DNA of 64,000 bases, from the NCBI RefSeq assembly GCF_024707125.1, contig NZ_JANQAH010000011.1, positions 1,077,616-1,141,615 of the forward strand, read 5' to 3'. A program made the position numbers and the translations under genes. Of the stretch, positions 1 through 9,622 are shown piece after piece. Positions within the stretch are counted from its first letter, which is position 1, and every line of letters begins with the position of its first letter. The notes beneath the pieces were generated by a model. That model made no database searches. It was not told where the DNA came from and worked only from the letters and a program-made list of their open reading frames with translations. The DNA comes from Devosia sp. (GTDB lineage: Bacteria; Pseudomonadota; Alphaproteobacteria; Rhizobiales; Devosiaceae).

Positions 1-42
1 GGCCCGGATGTCATCGCGGAAGAGCGCGGCGCGGCGGAATAG
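1..42 (+). CDS. 3' end of a gene cut by the window edge
   Basis: Frame 1 reads 13 residues (GPDVIAEERGAAE) and then a TAG stop at 40-42. A 10-bp hairpin follows at 57-80, which is what the tail of a forward gene followed by a terminator-like structure would look like. Too little is present to identify the protein, and the reading could be chance. Confidence 0.3.
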   Translation, partial: GPDVIAEERGAAE

Positions 43-56
43 CCGCCGGCCCCAAA

Positions 57-80
57 CCGAATTCGCTACTGCGAATTCGG
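57..80. terminator. short perfect hairpin
   Basis: CCGAATTCGC and GCGAATTCGG form a perfect 10-bp stem with a four-base loop (TACT). It sits just after the presumed end of the cut gene. There is no T-run, so Rho-independent termination is only a possibility. Confidence 0.3.
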
Positions 81-84
81 CGCC

Positions 85-220
85 CCCTCATCCGGCGCTT
101 CGCGCCACCTTCTCCCCGATGGGGAGAAGAATGGCTCGGCGTTTGATCGGGCACAGTGCCTCTTATTCCTCTCCCCCTCGGGGAGAGGGTGGATCGCCCG
201 AAGGGCGAGACGGGTGAGGG
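85..220. repeat. rhizobial-type intergenic mosaic repeat
   Basis: The unit opens with CCCTCATCCGGCGCTTCGCG and closes with GACGGGTGAGGG, so its ends are near-inverted copies. Two internal palindromic blocks are visible: CTCCCCGATGGGGAG around 112-127 and CTCTCCCCCTCGGGGAGAG around 171-188. Similar mosaics are scattered between genes in many rhizobia. It fills the space after the convergently read epimerase gene. Confidence 0.6.
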
Positions 221-221
221 T

Positions 222-1088
222 CTACCCCACCAACTCCGCCCTGAACGAATACTTCGCCACCGCCCCCGGCCCCAGCAGCGCCGTATAGGGCCGCTGATCC
301 AGCGCATCCGACCCGCCAACTTCCGCCGCCGTCCCGTGCCAGGGCTCGAGGCAGACAAACCCCGCCCCCGGCTTGGTCCACAGCGCAAAGTTCGGCAGAT
401 TTTCCCAGGTGAAGTGAATACTCGGGCCATTCTCGGCCCCATAGACCAGCCCCGCCCCCGCCCCTTCCGGAAAGATCATCGCATCCTTCTCGAAATCGGC
501 ATGGTCCAGCGCCAGCGCACCCGCCACAAAGGGCGAAGCCAGCGGCTCGGGATTGACCAACCCTCCCGAAAGCCGGAACAACGCCGGCTCCCCGCCATTT
601 TCGAGCGTCACGCTGTGCTTCTGCCCCTCCCCACCCGGCAGCGGCCAGGCAAAGGCGGGATGGAAACCCACCCCATAGGGCATGATCACTGAATCCCGAT
701 TGGTGACAGTCGCGGTAACGATCACCGCCCGTCCTTCCAGCCGATGCTCCACATCGAGCTGGAAATCGAACGGGAACATGGCCCGCGTCGCTTCCGAGGC
801 TTCGAGTCGGTAAACACAGTGCTCGCGCCATTCCTCCACCAGCGTAAAGGCACTGCGGCGGGCAAAGCCATGCTGGCCCATCTGGTAGCGTTTGTCTCCG
901 ACACTGACCACGTCCATGGGGGCGCGACCCACCATGGGGAACAGAACCGGCGACCGGCCGGTCCAAAACGTGGCATCTCCGCTCCACAGCCAGTTTCGAC
1001 CATCCCGGGCCGATAGCGACTGCATTTCGGCTCCCAGAGCCGCCACGTCTACGGTCAGGTCGCTATTGCTGATTCGAGTGAGTTGCAT
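222..1088 (-). CDS. aldose 1-epimerase family protein (LacX-like)
   Basis: A 288-residue protein of the galactose mutarotase/LacX family, which interconverts the anomers of aldoses or hexose-6-phosphates in the cytoplasm. Family landmarks are the N-terminal phrase WLWSGDATFWTGRSPVLFP, a GFHPAF motif carrying the expected catalytic histidine near residue 145, and CLEPWHG near residue 245. The length matches the family and the ATG start has no competitor. It reads away from hrpB and is probably monocistronic. The substrate cannot be told from sequence. Confidence 0.85.
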   Translation of the reverse strand: MQLTRISNSDLTVDVAALGAEMQSLSARDGRNWLWSGDATFWTGRSPVLFPMVGRAPMDVVSVGDKRYQMGQHGFARRSAFTLVEEWREHCVYRLEASEATRAMFPFDFQLDVEHRLEGRAVIVTATVTNRDSVIMPYGVGFHPAFAWPLPGGEGQKHSVTLENGGEPALFRLSGGLVNPEPLASPFVAGALALDHADFEKDAMIFPEGAGAGLVYGAENGPSIHFTWENLPNFALWTKPGAGFVCLEPWHGTAAEVGGSDALDQRPYTALLGPGAVAKYSFRAELVG

Positions 1089-1291
1089 GTGCGTCCTCCA
1101 GGCAATCTCTCTTTAGGCGGGGCAGCGGACCCTAGCCTTGTTGAATAATCAAGGAAACCACCTGAAATGCCTTCACCAAAAACGATGGGATCACTTTTGC
1201 GATGTGAAGGCGCGGCAAAAACCTGGCCACAGGCAATCGCTTGAGTGATTAGCAGGTCGCGAGTAAGCAGCGGGTAAAGGATTTTGCTCCC

Positions 1292-3737
1292 ATGCCCATG
1301 CCGCCGCTGCCGATCGACGCCGCCCTGCCGGCCTTGGCCGATGCCCTCGCCAAAGGCAGCAGCGCCGTGCTCGTTGCCCAGCCCGGCGCCGGCAAGACCA
1401 CGCGCGTACCCCTCGCCCTCCTCGACGCCCCCTGGCGCAATGACGGCCGCATCGTGGTCCTCGAACCCCGCCGCCTCGCCGCTCGCGCCGCCGCACGGCA
1501 AATGGCAAAACTCCTCGGCGAAGACGTCGGCCAGACCGTCGGCTTCCGCGTCCGCATGGAATCGAAGGTTTCGAGCAAAACCCGCATCGAAGTCGTCACC
1601 GAAGGCGTCTTCACCCGCATGCTGCAGGACGACCCCGAACTTTCTGGCGTCGCCGCCGTCCTCTTCGACGAATTCCACGAACGAAGCCTCGACGCCGATC
1701 TCGGCCTGGCCCTCGCGCTCGACGCCCGCGCCCTGCGCCCGGACCTCAAACTCCTTGTCATGTCGGCCACCATCGACGGCGCCCGCGTGGCAAAACTCCT
1801 CGACAACGCCCCCGTCATCGACAGCCCCGGCCGCACTTTTCCGGTTGATACGATCTATGCCGAGCCCGACCCTCTGGAGCGTCTCGAAGACCAGGTCACA
1901 AAGGCGGTCCTCAAAGCCATGCGCGAGCACGAAGGTTCTGCCCTCGTCTTCCTCCCCGGCCAGGGCGAAATTATCCGAACAGCCGAACGCCTCGCCACCC
2001 GCCTGCCGCCGAACACCGATCTCGCCCCGCTCTACGGCCAGCTCACCCCCGCCGAGCAGGACGCCGCCATCCAGCCCCTCCCCTGCCGGCCGCCGCAAGA
2101 TCGTGCTCGCCACCTCCATCGCCGAAACCTCGCTGACCATCGAAGGCGTCCGCATCGTCGTCGATTCCGGCTTCCGCCGCGTCCCCGTCTATGAGCCAGC
2201 CACGGGCCTGACCACCCTCGCCACCGTCCGCGTCTCCCGCGCAGGTGCCGACCAGCGCCGCGGCCGCGCCGGCCGCACCTCGCCCGGCGTCGCCATTCGC
2301 CTCTGGAACGAAGGACAGACGGCAGCTTTGGAAGCCTTCGAAACCCCCGAAATCCTCTCCGCCGATCTCTCTGGCCTCGTCCTCGACCTCGCCGCCTGGG
2401 GCGTCAGCGATCCCAAAAATCTCGCCTTCCTCGATCCCCCACCCACCCCCGCCTGGGCCGAAGCCAAGGCGCTCCTCACCCGCCTCGATGCCATCGATGA
2501 TGAAGGCCGCCTCACACAGGCCGGCAAAGCCCTCGCCAAACTCCCGCTCCACCCACGCCTAGCCCACATGGTCGTTGCTGGCGCCGAAGATGGCGACGCT
2601 GAAACCGCGGCCGAACTCGCCGTCCTCATCGGCGAACGCGGCCTTGGCGGCGACGACTCAGACCTCGCCCGCCGCCTCGACCGTTTTCGCACCGACCGCT
2701 CCCCCCGCGCCCAGGACGCGCGCGCCATGGCCAAGCGCTGGAGCAAACTCGCCGGCGGCACCAACAAAGACCCCCGCGACCCCGGCCACCACCTAGCCCG
2801 CGCCTTCCCCGATCGCGTCGCCCAGCCTGCCGGACCGCGCGGCCGCTTCCGCCTCGCCAATGGCCGCCAGGCCCAGGTTGAGGAAACCCATTCGCTTGCC
2901 GGCGCCAGCTTCCTCGTCGTCGCCGATATCACCGGCAGCGCCACTCAAGGTCGCATCCGCTCCGCCGCTGCCCTCGACCCAACTGACCTCGAAACTCTCT
3001 TCGGCCATCACATCGTGAGCGAAACGACGCTCACCTTCGACCCCGCCTCCGGCTCCGTTCGCGCCCGCCGCCAGCGCCGCCTCGACGCGCTGCGCCTCGC
3101 CGACGAACCGACCCCCGTCACTGATCTCGAAAAAGCGGCACAAATCCTCGCCGAGGCCGCGCTAAAGCGCCCCGAAACTCTGCCCTGGAGCAAGGACCAA
3201 AAGGCCCTCCGCGCCCGCGCCACTTTCCTCCGCCAAACCCTTGGCGAAGAATGGCCGGACCTCTCCGACACCGGCCTCGCTGCCGACCCTAGCTGGCTGA
3301 CGCCGCACATAACTGGCGAAACCCGCCTCTCCGCCATTTCGGCCGATCACCTCGGTCAAGCCCTCGATACGCTCCTGCCCTGGGCCAAAAAGCAGGAAAT
3401 CGACCGCCTGCTCCCCAGCCACTTTTCCGCCCCTTCCGGTAGTCACCTCCCCATCGACTACGCCGCGGAAAACGGCCCGGCGCTCGAAATCCGCGTACAA
3501 GAGCTTTTCGGCCTCGACCGCCACCCCAGCATCGCCAATGGCCGCATTCCGCTCCTTTTGGTACTGCTCTCCCCCGCCCACCGCCCCATCCAGACGACGC
3601 GCGATCTCCCCGGCTTCTGGCGCGGCAGCTGGAAAGACGTCGCCAAGGATTTGAAGGGCCGGTACCCCCGTCACCCCTGGCCCGACGATCCCCTTGCCGC
3701 CCCGGCCACCAGCCGCGCGAAACCAAGAGGCACTTAA
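1292..3737 (+). pseudogene. hrpB: ATP-dependent helicase HrpB, one-base frameshift
   Basis: A DExH-box RNA/DNA helicase of the HrpB family (usually about 820 residues). The first frame from 1292 carries the P-loop QPGAGKTT, the Walker B box DEFHERS and motif III SAT. The second frame carries motif V ATSIAETSLTI, motif VI QRRGRAGR and the whole HrpB C-terminal region to the TAA at 3735-3737. The switch falls at the C-run 2075-2078. Removing one C restores the family reading AIQP-SPAGRRKIV. All motifs on both sides are intact, so this is either a sequencing or assembly error or a very recent mutation. As written, translation would stop at 2194. Confidence 0.9.
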
Positions 3738-3756
3738 GATCCCTCCCTCCCACGGC

Positions 3757-3834
3757 GTCATTCCCGCGAAAGCGGGAATCTCTCTTCGCTGGAGCAGCGC
3801 CAGAGACGGAGATTCCCGCTTTCGCGGGAATGAC
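3757..3834. repeat. 26-bp perfect inverted repeat
   Basis: Arms at 3757-3782 and 3809-3834 are perfect reverse complements built on GTCATTCCCGCGAAAGCGGG, separated by 26 bases. This matches a dispersed intergenic repeat seen widely in proteobacterial chromosomes. It lies between convergent hrpB and msrB and could fold in RNA from either strand. Confidence 0.75.
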
Positions 3835-3863
3835 ACCGGGTGTGTGGTTAGCGACTATCCAAC

Positions 3864-3894
3864 AAAAAACCCGCGGCTCGCACCGCGGGTTTTC
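3864..3894. terminator. bidirectional intrinsic terminator
   Basis: AAACCCGCGG (3867-3876) pairs with CCGCGGGTTT (3883-3892) around a six-base loop. The stem is flanked by an A-run on the left and a T-run on the right, so it can end transcripts on both strands. It sits just after the convergent msrB stop and downstream of hrpB. Confidence 0.8.
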
Positions 3895-3898
3895 TCAT

Positions 3899-4300
3899 TC
3901 AAGCCGCCGTAAAATTCAGCGCCACGCCATTGATGCAATAGCGCAGCCCCGTCGGCGGCGGACCATCGGGGAACACATGCCCCAGATGGCTGCCGCAGGT
4001 GGCGCAGTGCACTTCCTCGCGCACCATGCCATGGCTGCGGTCGATCGTGCTTTCAACAGCACTCGGCAGCGGGTCATTGAAACTCGGCCAGCCGGTACCG
4101 CTTTCAAATTTCAGCGTCGACCCAAACAGCGGCGTATCGCAGCCGGCGCAGGCAAAAGTGCCCTGACGGGTCTCGTGCAGCAGCGCGCAGCTGCCCGGCC
4201 GCTCGGTGCCGTGCTGGCGCATGATGTAATACTGTTCAGGCGTCAAACGCTCCCGCCATTCAGCGTCGGTCCGGGTCACGGGATAGGCATGGGCATCCAT
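3899..4300 (-). CDS. msrB: peptide-methionine (R)-S-oxide reductase MsrB
   Basis: This 133-residue enzyme reduces the R epimer of methionine sulfoxide in oxidised proteins, using thioredoxin. The structural zinc pairs CAGC (about residue 52) and CATC (about residue 99) are present. The signature GTGWPSF is followed by RYCINGVAL, which holds the catalytic cysteine near residue 122. The length is typical of the single-domain form. It is separate from its neighbours, with a terminator immediately downstream. Confidence 0.95.
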   Translation of the reverse strand: MDAHAYPVTRTDAEWRERLTPEQYYIMRQHGTERPGSCALLHETRQGTFACAGCDTPLFGSTLKFESGTGWPSFNDPLPSAVESTIDRSHGMVREEVHCATCGSHLGHVFPDGPPPTGLRYCINGVALNFTAA

Positions 4301-4424
4301 GGCTTAACTCCTTTGTCGCACTGTCATTCGCTGGAGATATAGGTTTAGTTACACCCATCCACCAGCGCCAGATTCATCACGCCGCGCTGACCAGCCCGCC
4401 AGCACCGTTCTGAAAGAGGTCTTC

Positions 4425-5045
4425 ATGTCCCAGCACATCGTCTCGTCCATTGCTGAGCTCGAAGCCCTTTACCTGCCCGCCCCCGTCGCCGCCTCGACCG
4501 TGAAGGTCGCCCGCGCCATGACGCCGGAATATCGCCGCCTCATTGAAGCGAGCCCCTTTGCCGCCCTCGCCACCGTCGGGCCCGAAGGCATCGACTGCTC
4601 GCCCCGCGGCGACAAAGCCGGCTTCGTCCGCATTCACGACGACAAAACCCTGATGATGCCCGACCGCCGCGGCAATAACCGCATCGATTCCCTCCGCAAC
4701 ATCGTCCGCGATCCCCGCTGCGCCTTTTTGTTCCTCCTCCCCGGCTCCGGCACCACCATGCGCGTCAATGGCCGCGCCCATCTGTCGGTCGATCCCGCGC
4801 TGCTCGAGAGCTTTGCGGTCGACGAAAAGGCCCCGCGCTCGGTCATCGTCCTCGAAATCGACGAACTCTATTTCCAGTGCGCCCGCGCCATCGTCCGCTC
4901 CGAACTCTGGAATCCGGCCCGTCATATCGACCCGGCAACGCTCCCCTCACCCGGCCAGATCCTCGCCGCCATGAGCGAAAACCAGGTCGGCGGCGATCCC
5001 TATGACAAGGCCTGGCCCGAGCGCGCCAAGGCCACCATGTGGTAA
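4425..5045 (+). CDS. pyridoxamine 5'-phosphate oxidase family flavoprotein
   Basis: A 206-residue protein with the split-barrel FMN-binding fold of the PPOX family, in the subgroup near MSMEG_1061. Typical elements are FAALATVGPEG, CSPRGDKAGFVR and DRRGNNRIDSLRNI in the first half and RVNGRAHLS in the second. Members bind FMN or F420 and reduce small molecules, but the substrate is unknown and PdxH activity should not be assumed. It stands alone and converges on the next gene. Confidence 0.85.
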   Translation: MSQHIVSSIAELEALYLPAPVAASTVKVARAMTPEYRRLIEASPFAALATVGPEGIDCSPRGDKAGFVRIHDDKTLMMPDRRGNNRIDSLRNIVRDPRCAFLFLLPGSGTTMRVNGRAHLSVDPALLESFAVDEKAPRSVIVLEIDELYFQCARAIVRSELWNPARHIDPATLPSPGQILAAMSENQVGGDPYDKAWPERAKATMW

Positions 5046-5085
5046 GAGGTCAAGGGGACTGAACCCCTGACAATTTCGCGCGGCC

Positions 5086-6495
5086 CTAGTCTTCCGCCCC
5101 GTCAAATTTGTAAAGCGCCTGCCCGCCAAGCAGCGGCGCTTCGCCCTTGTGCCAGAGATGCGCGTCGCAGAGGCGATCGATCCGAGCGGCAAAATCGTCG
5201 GCCAGGGCAACGCTTTCGGGCGTGGGCGGTCCGGCCTGCAGCATCCCTGCCAACATCTCGCGCAACCCGGCTGCATGCAGCATCTCGGCGAGTATGGGCA
5301 GATCGTCCAGGCTCGGATCGGCTATGGCCCTGGCCGTATCCTCATGCACGGCGCCGGCGAGCGCCAGCCAGCTGTCCCAGTCGGAGAATTCGGACGAAAG
5401 CAGGTCTGGCGGATTTGCCGGCAATTCCCCTTCGCCCTGCAGATAGGGCCAAAGCGCGTTGACGGCGACGATCCAGTCCAAAATGTCGCCGACATTCTCA
5501 CGCCCCACCCGGTTGATGCCAAAAGTGGTGCTGCCGAACTGGCTGCGAATGGCGTCGGCATCGAACCCCTGCGTGTCAAACGCCTCGAGCGTCGCCAGCC
5601 AACCCGCGTCCAGTGGACCCGTGAGCGACAGGTCGCCGTCGAAGCGCTTGAGCAGCCGCTTGGCCACGGCCGCGGCTTCGCCAAAGGCGCCGGTCTGGTT
5701 GAGGAATGTCGTGATCAGCGAGATTTCTGGCTGCCTGGCAGAGGCCCAGGCGACGAGGCCCGAGGCTTCGCGCCAGGATTGTGCCTCGGCATCCTGCCGG
5801 GCCGTGCTGCGCGCCAGAATGGGATTGCCGTTGAGGCCGGGTATCCAGCCCCAGATGGAAACGAGATTGTCCTCCTCCTCGGCGCTCATGCCTTTGACAT
5901 GGTCTGACCATGCCTTTGGATCTTCCTGCGCGGCGGCAAAGCCGGCACCGAGCCAATCAAGACCCTGGCCGGCCGCAACCGCGCCCAATTCGGCTTTGAC
6001 AGTGTCGGGCTGGTCGAAGCTGACCGTCACCATCATCTGGCCGAGCGGGATGCGGTTTCCCTCGGGCAGCGCGGCAATCGCGGCCATTGCGGCCTCGGCC
6101 TCGCCGGCCAGCAACAAGGCGCGCATGGCGGACGGCATGGCCGTATCGACCATGGCGGCCATCGCCTCGGGTGAGAGGTCGGCGGTGCCGCGGTGCACAA
6201 GCCAGGCCATTTGGAGGTCGGATGCGCCATGCACGCGCGCCTCGACAGCTTCGGACAGCAGGCGGTCCATTTCTGCATCGCCGAGGTCGCCATAGCGGGA
6301 AAGCAGGTAGATGGCCCGGGTGCCGAAGCGTCGCGCCTGCAAGGGCGGCAAAACCTCGCGTCCCGCAAGAACCGTTGCGGCCAGGGACTGGATGATGGGT
6401 GCGCAATCGTCCTGCGCCAGTGCCGGCATGCTCGAAAGAGAGCCGAACAGAACCCCGCCCACCAGGATCACACGCGCAACCACAGACCGGGCCAT
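5086..6495 (-). CDS. secreted hypothetical protein
   Basis: About 469 residues from the ATG at 6495, chosen because GGAGG lies five bases upstream and the protein then opens with a clean signal peptide ending at ALA-QDDCAP. The rest is alanine-, leucine- and acid-rich and looks alpha-helical, with no motif I recognise and no further membrane segment. It is probably periplasmic. A longer in-frame extension to 6594 is possible but lacks a ribosome site. No operon partner is evident. Confidence 0.65.
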   Translation of the reverse strand: MARSVVARVILVGGVLFGSLSSMPALAQDDCAPIIQSLAATVLAGREVLPPLQARRFGTRAIYLLSRYGDLGDAEMDRLLSEAVEARVHGASDLQMAWLVHRGTADLSPEAMAAMVDTAMPSAMRALLLAGEAEAAMAAIAALPEGNRIPLGQMMVTVSFDQPDTVKAELGAVAAGQGLDWLGAGFAAAQEDPKAWSDHVKGMSAEEEDNLVSIWGWIPGLNGNPILARSTARQDAEAQSWREASGLVAWASARQPEISLITTFLNQTGAFGEAAAVAKRLLKRFDGDLSLTGPLDAGWLATLEAFDTQGFDADAIRSQFGSTTFGINRVGRENVGDILDWIVAVNALWPYLQGEGELPANPPDLLSSEFSDWDSWLALAGAVHEDTARAIADPSLDDLPILAEMLHAAGLREMLAGMLQAGPPTPESVALADDFAARIDRLCDAHLWHKGEAPLLGGQALYKFDGAED

Positions 6496-6681
6496 GCCAA
6501 CCTCCGCTCGCAGCAGAAGCACACTATAGCCGCTCCCGCGGAAGCCTCCAACCGGTCGCCTCGCGGCGGCCTCAGAGGTTGAGCAACTGGCCACACACCG
6601 ATTGAAACTTCAGTTTCATCACCGCAACTGCTAGGGTTTGCCTTGCCATGAAGCGCATGGATGCAACCTCAGGAGAGCACA

Positions 6682-7107
6682 ATGAAGCGCACGGCTACCG
6701 CCAACTGGACCGGAACGCTGACGGAAGGTACTGGCACCCTCGATGTCCCGAGCGGCGCGTTCGCGACACTGCCCTATACCTACAAGGGGCGGTTCGTCGA
6801 TGACAGCGGCCGGTCGGGCACCAGTCCCGAGGAGCTGATTGCGGCGGCGCATTCTGGGTGCTTCGCGATGCAGCTGGGACATTTCCTGGCCGAGAATGGC
6901 ACCCCGGCGACCAATCTCAAGGTCGAGGCGGCAGTCACCCTCGTTCCCGGCACCGGCATCACCGGCAGCGCGCTGACCCTGGTCGGCACCGTGCCAGGCA
7001 TCGACAATGCCACCTTCCAGGAACTGGCGGAGAAGGCCAAGGCCAATTGCCCGGTGTCCAAAGCCCTGGGCGCCATCAGCATCACGCTCGAGGCGAAGCT
7101 CGCCTAA
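6682..7107 (+). CDS. osmC: OsmC family peroxiredoxin
   Basis: A 141-residue OsmC-type organic hydroperoxide reductase. The ATG at 6682 is chosen because AGGAGA precedes it at good spacing. The two redox cysteines are in place, one in HSGCFAMQL (about residue 60) and one in NCPVSKAL (about residue 125). PEELIAAAHSGCF is the usual family signature. The protein reduces organic peroxides in the cytoplasm. It converges on xth and has its own short promoter region. Confidence 0.93.
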   Translation: MKRTATANWTGTLTEGTGTLDVPSGAFATLPYTYKGRFVDDSGRSGTSPEELIAAAHSGCFAMQLGHFLAENGTPATNLKVEAAVTLVPGTGITGSALTLVGTVPGIDNATFQELAEKAKANCPVSKALGAISITLEAKLA

Positions 7108-7134
7108 GTCTGGCCCATCAAGCGCCCGTGCTGG

Positions 7135-7902
7135 CTAGAGAGTTATCCAAACGGGCGCATGATCGCTGGCGCCCTCCTCGCCGCGCACGAGCTTGTCGAC
7201 GCCTGCATTCTTGAGCTTTCTGGCCAAAGCACGGCTCAAGAGCAGGTGGTCGAGGCGCAAGCCCGCGTCGCGCTGCCAGCGGCTGCGCATATAGTCCCAG
7301 AAGGTATAGACGGTCGCATCGGGAAATTTCCGGCGGATCGCATCAGTCCAGCCTTGCTCCAGCAAGTGCTGGAACAGGGCACGGCTCTCCGGCTGAACAA
7401 GAGCATTGTCCTTGTAGGATGTCGTCTCGTAGATGTCCCGGGGTTCAGGAACGATATTGAAATCACCGGCCAGCACGATCGGCAGATCGCTCGACCAGAG
7501 CTCTTGCGCGTGCTCAAGCAAGCGCTGCGTCCAGGCCAGCTTGTAGTCGAATTTCGGCCCGGGCCTGGGATTGCCATTGGGCGCATAGAGGCAGCCGATG
7601 ATCACGCCATTGCAGGCGGCCTCGATATAGCGGGCCTGGCGGTCATCAGGTGCGCCCGGCAGGCTGTCGCGGGTCAGCACCGGAGGACTGCCGCGGGTAA
7701 GGATGGCAACGCCATTCCAGCCCGGTTCGCCCTTCCAGACCGCGTGATACCCGGCGTCAGCAAGGGCGGTTGCAGGAAATTGCCGATCCGCGGCCTTGAG
7801 TTCTTGCAGGCAAACAATGTCGGGCGCGGCATCGGCGAGCCACGCCATCAGGTTGGGCAGGCGCCTGTTGATGCCGTTGATGTTGAAGGTCGCGATCTTC
7901 AC
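7135..7902 (-). CDS. xth: exodeoxyribonuclease III
   Basis: This 255-residue member of the Xth/APE1 family removes 3' blocks and cuts at abasic sites. Catalytic motifs are FNINGINRR, LQELKA (metal-binding Glu), YAPNG, GDFNIVP, the RLDH block (reads LRLDHLLLS) and the closing SDHAPV histidine. Its start overlaps the upstream hydrolase stop (ATGA, 7899-7902), so it is the last gene of the ligD-ku-TPR-hydrolase-xth run. That placement suggests a role in cleaning 3' ends alongside end joining. The functional link is inferred from gene order. Confidence 0.93.
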   Translation of the reverse strand: MKIATFNINGINRRLPNLMAWLADAAPDIVCLQELKAADRQFPATALADAGYHAVWKGEPGWNGVAILTRGSPPVLTRDSLPGAPDDRQARYIEAACNGVIIGCLYAPNGNPRPGPKFDYKLAWTQRLLEHAQELWSSDLPIVLAGDFNIVPEPRDIYETTSYKDNALVQPESRALFQHLLEQGWTDAIRRKFPDATVYTFWDYMRSRWQRDAGLRLDHLLLSRALARKLKNAGVDKLVRGEEGASDHAPVWITL

Positions 7903-8543
7903 GGCGCGATGCGCTGCACCCAGCCCGAAACGTGCTCGGCCACGCTTTGCAGGTGGCCGGCCGTGGTGAAACCGGAGATCGCCTTGCGCGGCTTGAGGTC
8001 GTGGTCGCCGTCTTCGAGCCAGAACAGCTCAATTTCATCGGAGAGGCCGAACTCCCCGACTTCATAGCGGTCGCCGAACTCGTCGCGGGTGCCCTGGCAG
8101 ATCAGGGTTGGCGTCTTGAGGCCGATTAGGTGGGCAGTGCGCAATTGCTGCGGCCGCCCAGGCGGATGAAACGGATAGCCAAGACACAATAGCCCCGCAA
8201 TGCGGTTGGCCTCGAACAGGGCATCCGCCACCATGCTGGCGACGCGTCCGCCCATGGACTTGCCGCCGATAACAAGCGGGCCATTGGTCGGCCCAAGGTC
8301 GTCCACCGCGGCAAGGTATTCGGGCATGACGGTCTCCGCCTTGGGCGGGGGCTTCTTGCCGGCCGAAGTCCTGCGGCTCGCCATATAACCGAACTCGAAG
8401 CGCGCCACCCGAAACCCCTGCGCGGCCAAAACCTTGGTGGTCGCGTTCATCGAAGCGGAGTCCATCGGGGCACCGGCGCCATGCGCCAGCAGCAGGGTGA
8501 CGCGGGCGTCCTCGGGTCCATCGAACAGAAACTGCGTACTCAT
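7899..8543 (-). CDS. alpha/beta hydrolase of the KANL3/TEX30 type
   Basis: A 214-residue protein starting at the ATG at 8543. It has the alpha/beta-hydrolase nucleophile elbow GKSMGG (about residue 95), an HGAGAPMDS oxyanion region near the N-terminus, and a likely acid and histidine in CQGTRDEFG and EDGDHDLKP. The family is common in bacteria but its substrate is not known. It overlaps the TPR gene upstream and xth downstream by four bases each, so translation is probably coupled. Its part in DNA repair, if any, is unknown. Confidence 0.85.
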   Translation of the reverse strand: MSTQFLFDGPEDARVTLLLAHGAGAPMDSASMNATTKVLAAQGFRVARFEFGYMASRRTSAGKKPPPKAETVMPEYLAAVDDLGPTNGPLVIGGKSMGGRVASMVADALFEANRIAGLLCLGYPFHPPGRPQQLRTAHLIGLKTPTLICQGTRDEFGDRYEVGEFGLSDEIELFWLEDGDHDLKPRKAISGFTTAGHLQSVAEHVSGWVQRIAP

Positions 8544-9616
8544 CCAGCCTGGCTCCGGGACATCTGGGACACAAGGGTAATGCCGGCACGGGCCCGCCGG
8601 GCCCAATCCGAGCTTTCATCAAGCTCCAGATAGCGACGCCAGCCTGCAACAGCCTCGTCGAGATTGCCCATCTCGTAGTCGAGGGCCGCCAGATTGTAGA
8701 TGGCATCGGCGTAAAGCGGGTCGATAGCGATGGCGCGCTGCAAATGCCTGCGTGCCGCTTCCGGGCGCCCGAGCTCGCGCAGCACACCGGCGCAGTTGAA
8801 CCAGGATTCGACAAAGGCCGGATCGCGTTTCAGGCTGGTGGCGTAGGCAAGCTGCGCGGCGTTGAGATCACCCAGTTCGCGCAGGCAATTGCCCTGGTTG
8901 AAGGGGGCAGTGGCGTCGCTCGGATCGACCGCGGCACAATGGCCATAGAGCACCGCCGCCTCGGCAAAAAGGCCCGCCTGCTCGGCCGTTTCGGCATGGA
9001 CAAAATAGTCTTCGGCGGCGTCTGCCTGATCATCGAGCGGCAGCAGGCGCTGGCCGTCGAGTTCGGCGAGAGAAAATGCATCTTCCGCAACGATCCTGTC
9101 GCCGCTCGCCTGCAGCGTCAGCGCCGTCAGGGAGCCGACGGGCCCCACGCCGTGCAGGGATTTGGCGATGTCGTGCCAGGCGGCTCCGGATTTTTCCAAC
9201 CCGGCATATTTCCTCGCCAATATGAGATCGCGAAAGGAAAAGGGCTCGGCGTCGTGCTCAAATGCATCGAACAGAACGAGCAGATCGAGGGTTTTGGAGC
9301 CAAGGCCCGACTGGTCCAGAAGCGCCTGACGCGCCATCCCTCCGGGAGCCGGCTTGGGGAGCAGACCCATCAGGCGCATCAGCCCATTTTCGCTGCGCAC
9401 GCTGCCAACGCTGGCGCGAGCCTGCTCAACACGGCTTTCGATCGCGGCGGGGTCGAGGCGGGAGAGCAGAGAGCGGCAGAAAACGGCCATGGTTGTGCCG
9501 CGCGGCAGGCCACGGTGCAAGCGTCCACGGCCCTCTTCTATGCGCCGCGCCGCCGACCTCAGCGGGAAAGCCCTGAGCGCCCCGACGACGCCTATGCTGG
9601 CCCCGCTGAACTCCAT
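8540..9616 (-). CDS. TPR protein with MerR-like N-terminal region
   Basis: Up to 358 residues. The central stretch FSFRDLILARKYAGL...VGPVGSLTALTL resembles the helix-turn-helix core of a family of MerR-like proteins fused to tetratricopeptide repeats. The last 150 residues hold three to four TPR units (for example the ones around FNQGNCLRELGDLNAAQLAY and YNLAALDYEMGNLDEAVAGW). The start is unsure: 9616 leaves a six-base gap after ku, while an internal ATG at 9490 would drop a less protein-like leader. The gene lies between ku and the hydrolase in one operon. Confidence 0.8.
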   Translation of the reverse strand: MEFSGASIGVVGALRAFPLRSAARRIEEGRGRLHRGLPRGTTMAVFCRSLLSRLDPAAIESRVEQARASVGSVRSENGLMRLMGLLPKPAPGGMARQALLDQSGLGSKTLDLLVLFDAFEHDAEPFSFRDLILARKYAGLEKSGAAWHDIAKSLHGVGPVGSLTALTLQASGDRIVAEDAFSLAELDGQRLLPLDDQADAAEDYFVHAETAEQAGLFAEAAVLYGHCAAVDPSDATAPFNQGNCLRELGDLNAAQLAYATSLKRDPAFVESWFNCAGVLRELGRPEAARRHLQRAIAIDPLYADAIYNLAALDYEMGNLDEAVAGWRRYLELDESSDWARRARAGITLVSQMSRSQAG

Positions 9617-9622
9617 GCCGGA

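Noticed and set aside
1055..2155. Long open frame on the minus strand opposite hrpB
   Set aside because: It covers the P-loop and DEFH motifs of hrpB in antisense, is rich in Gly, Glu and Ala as expected from codon bias, and has no domain of its own.
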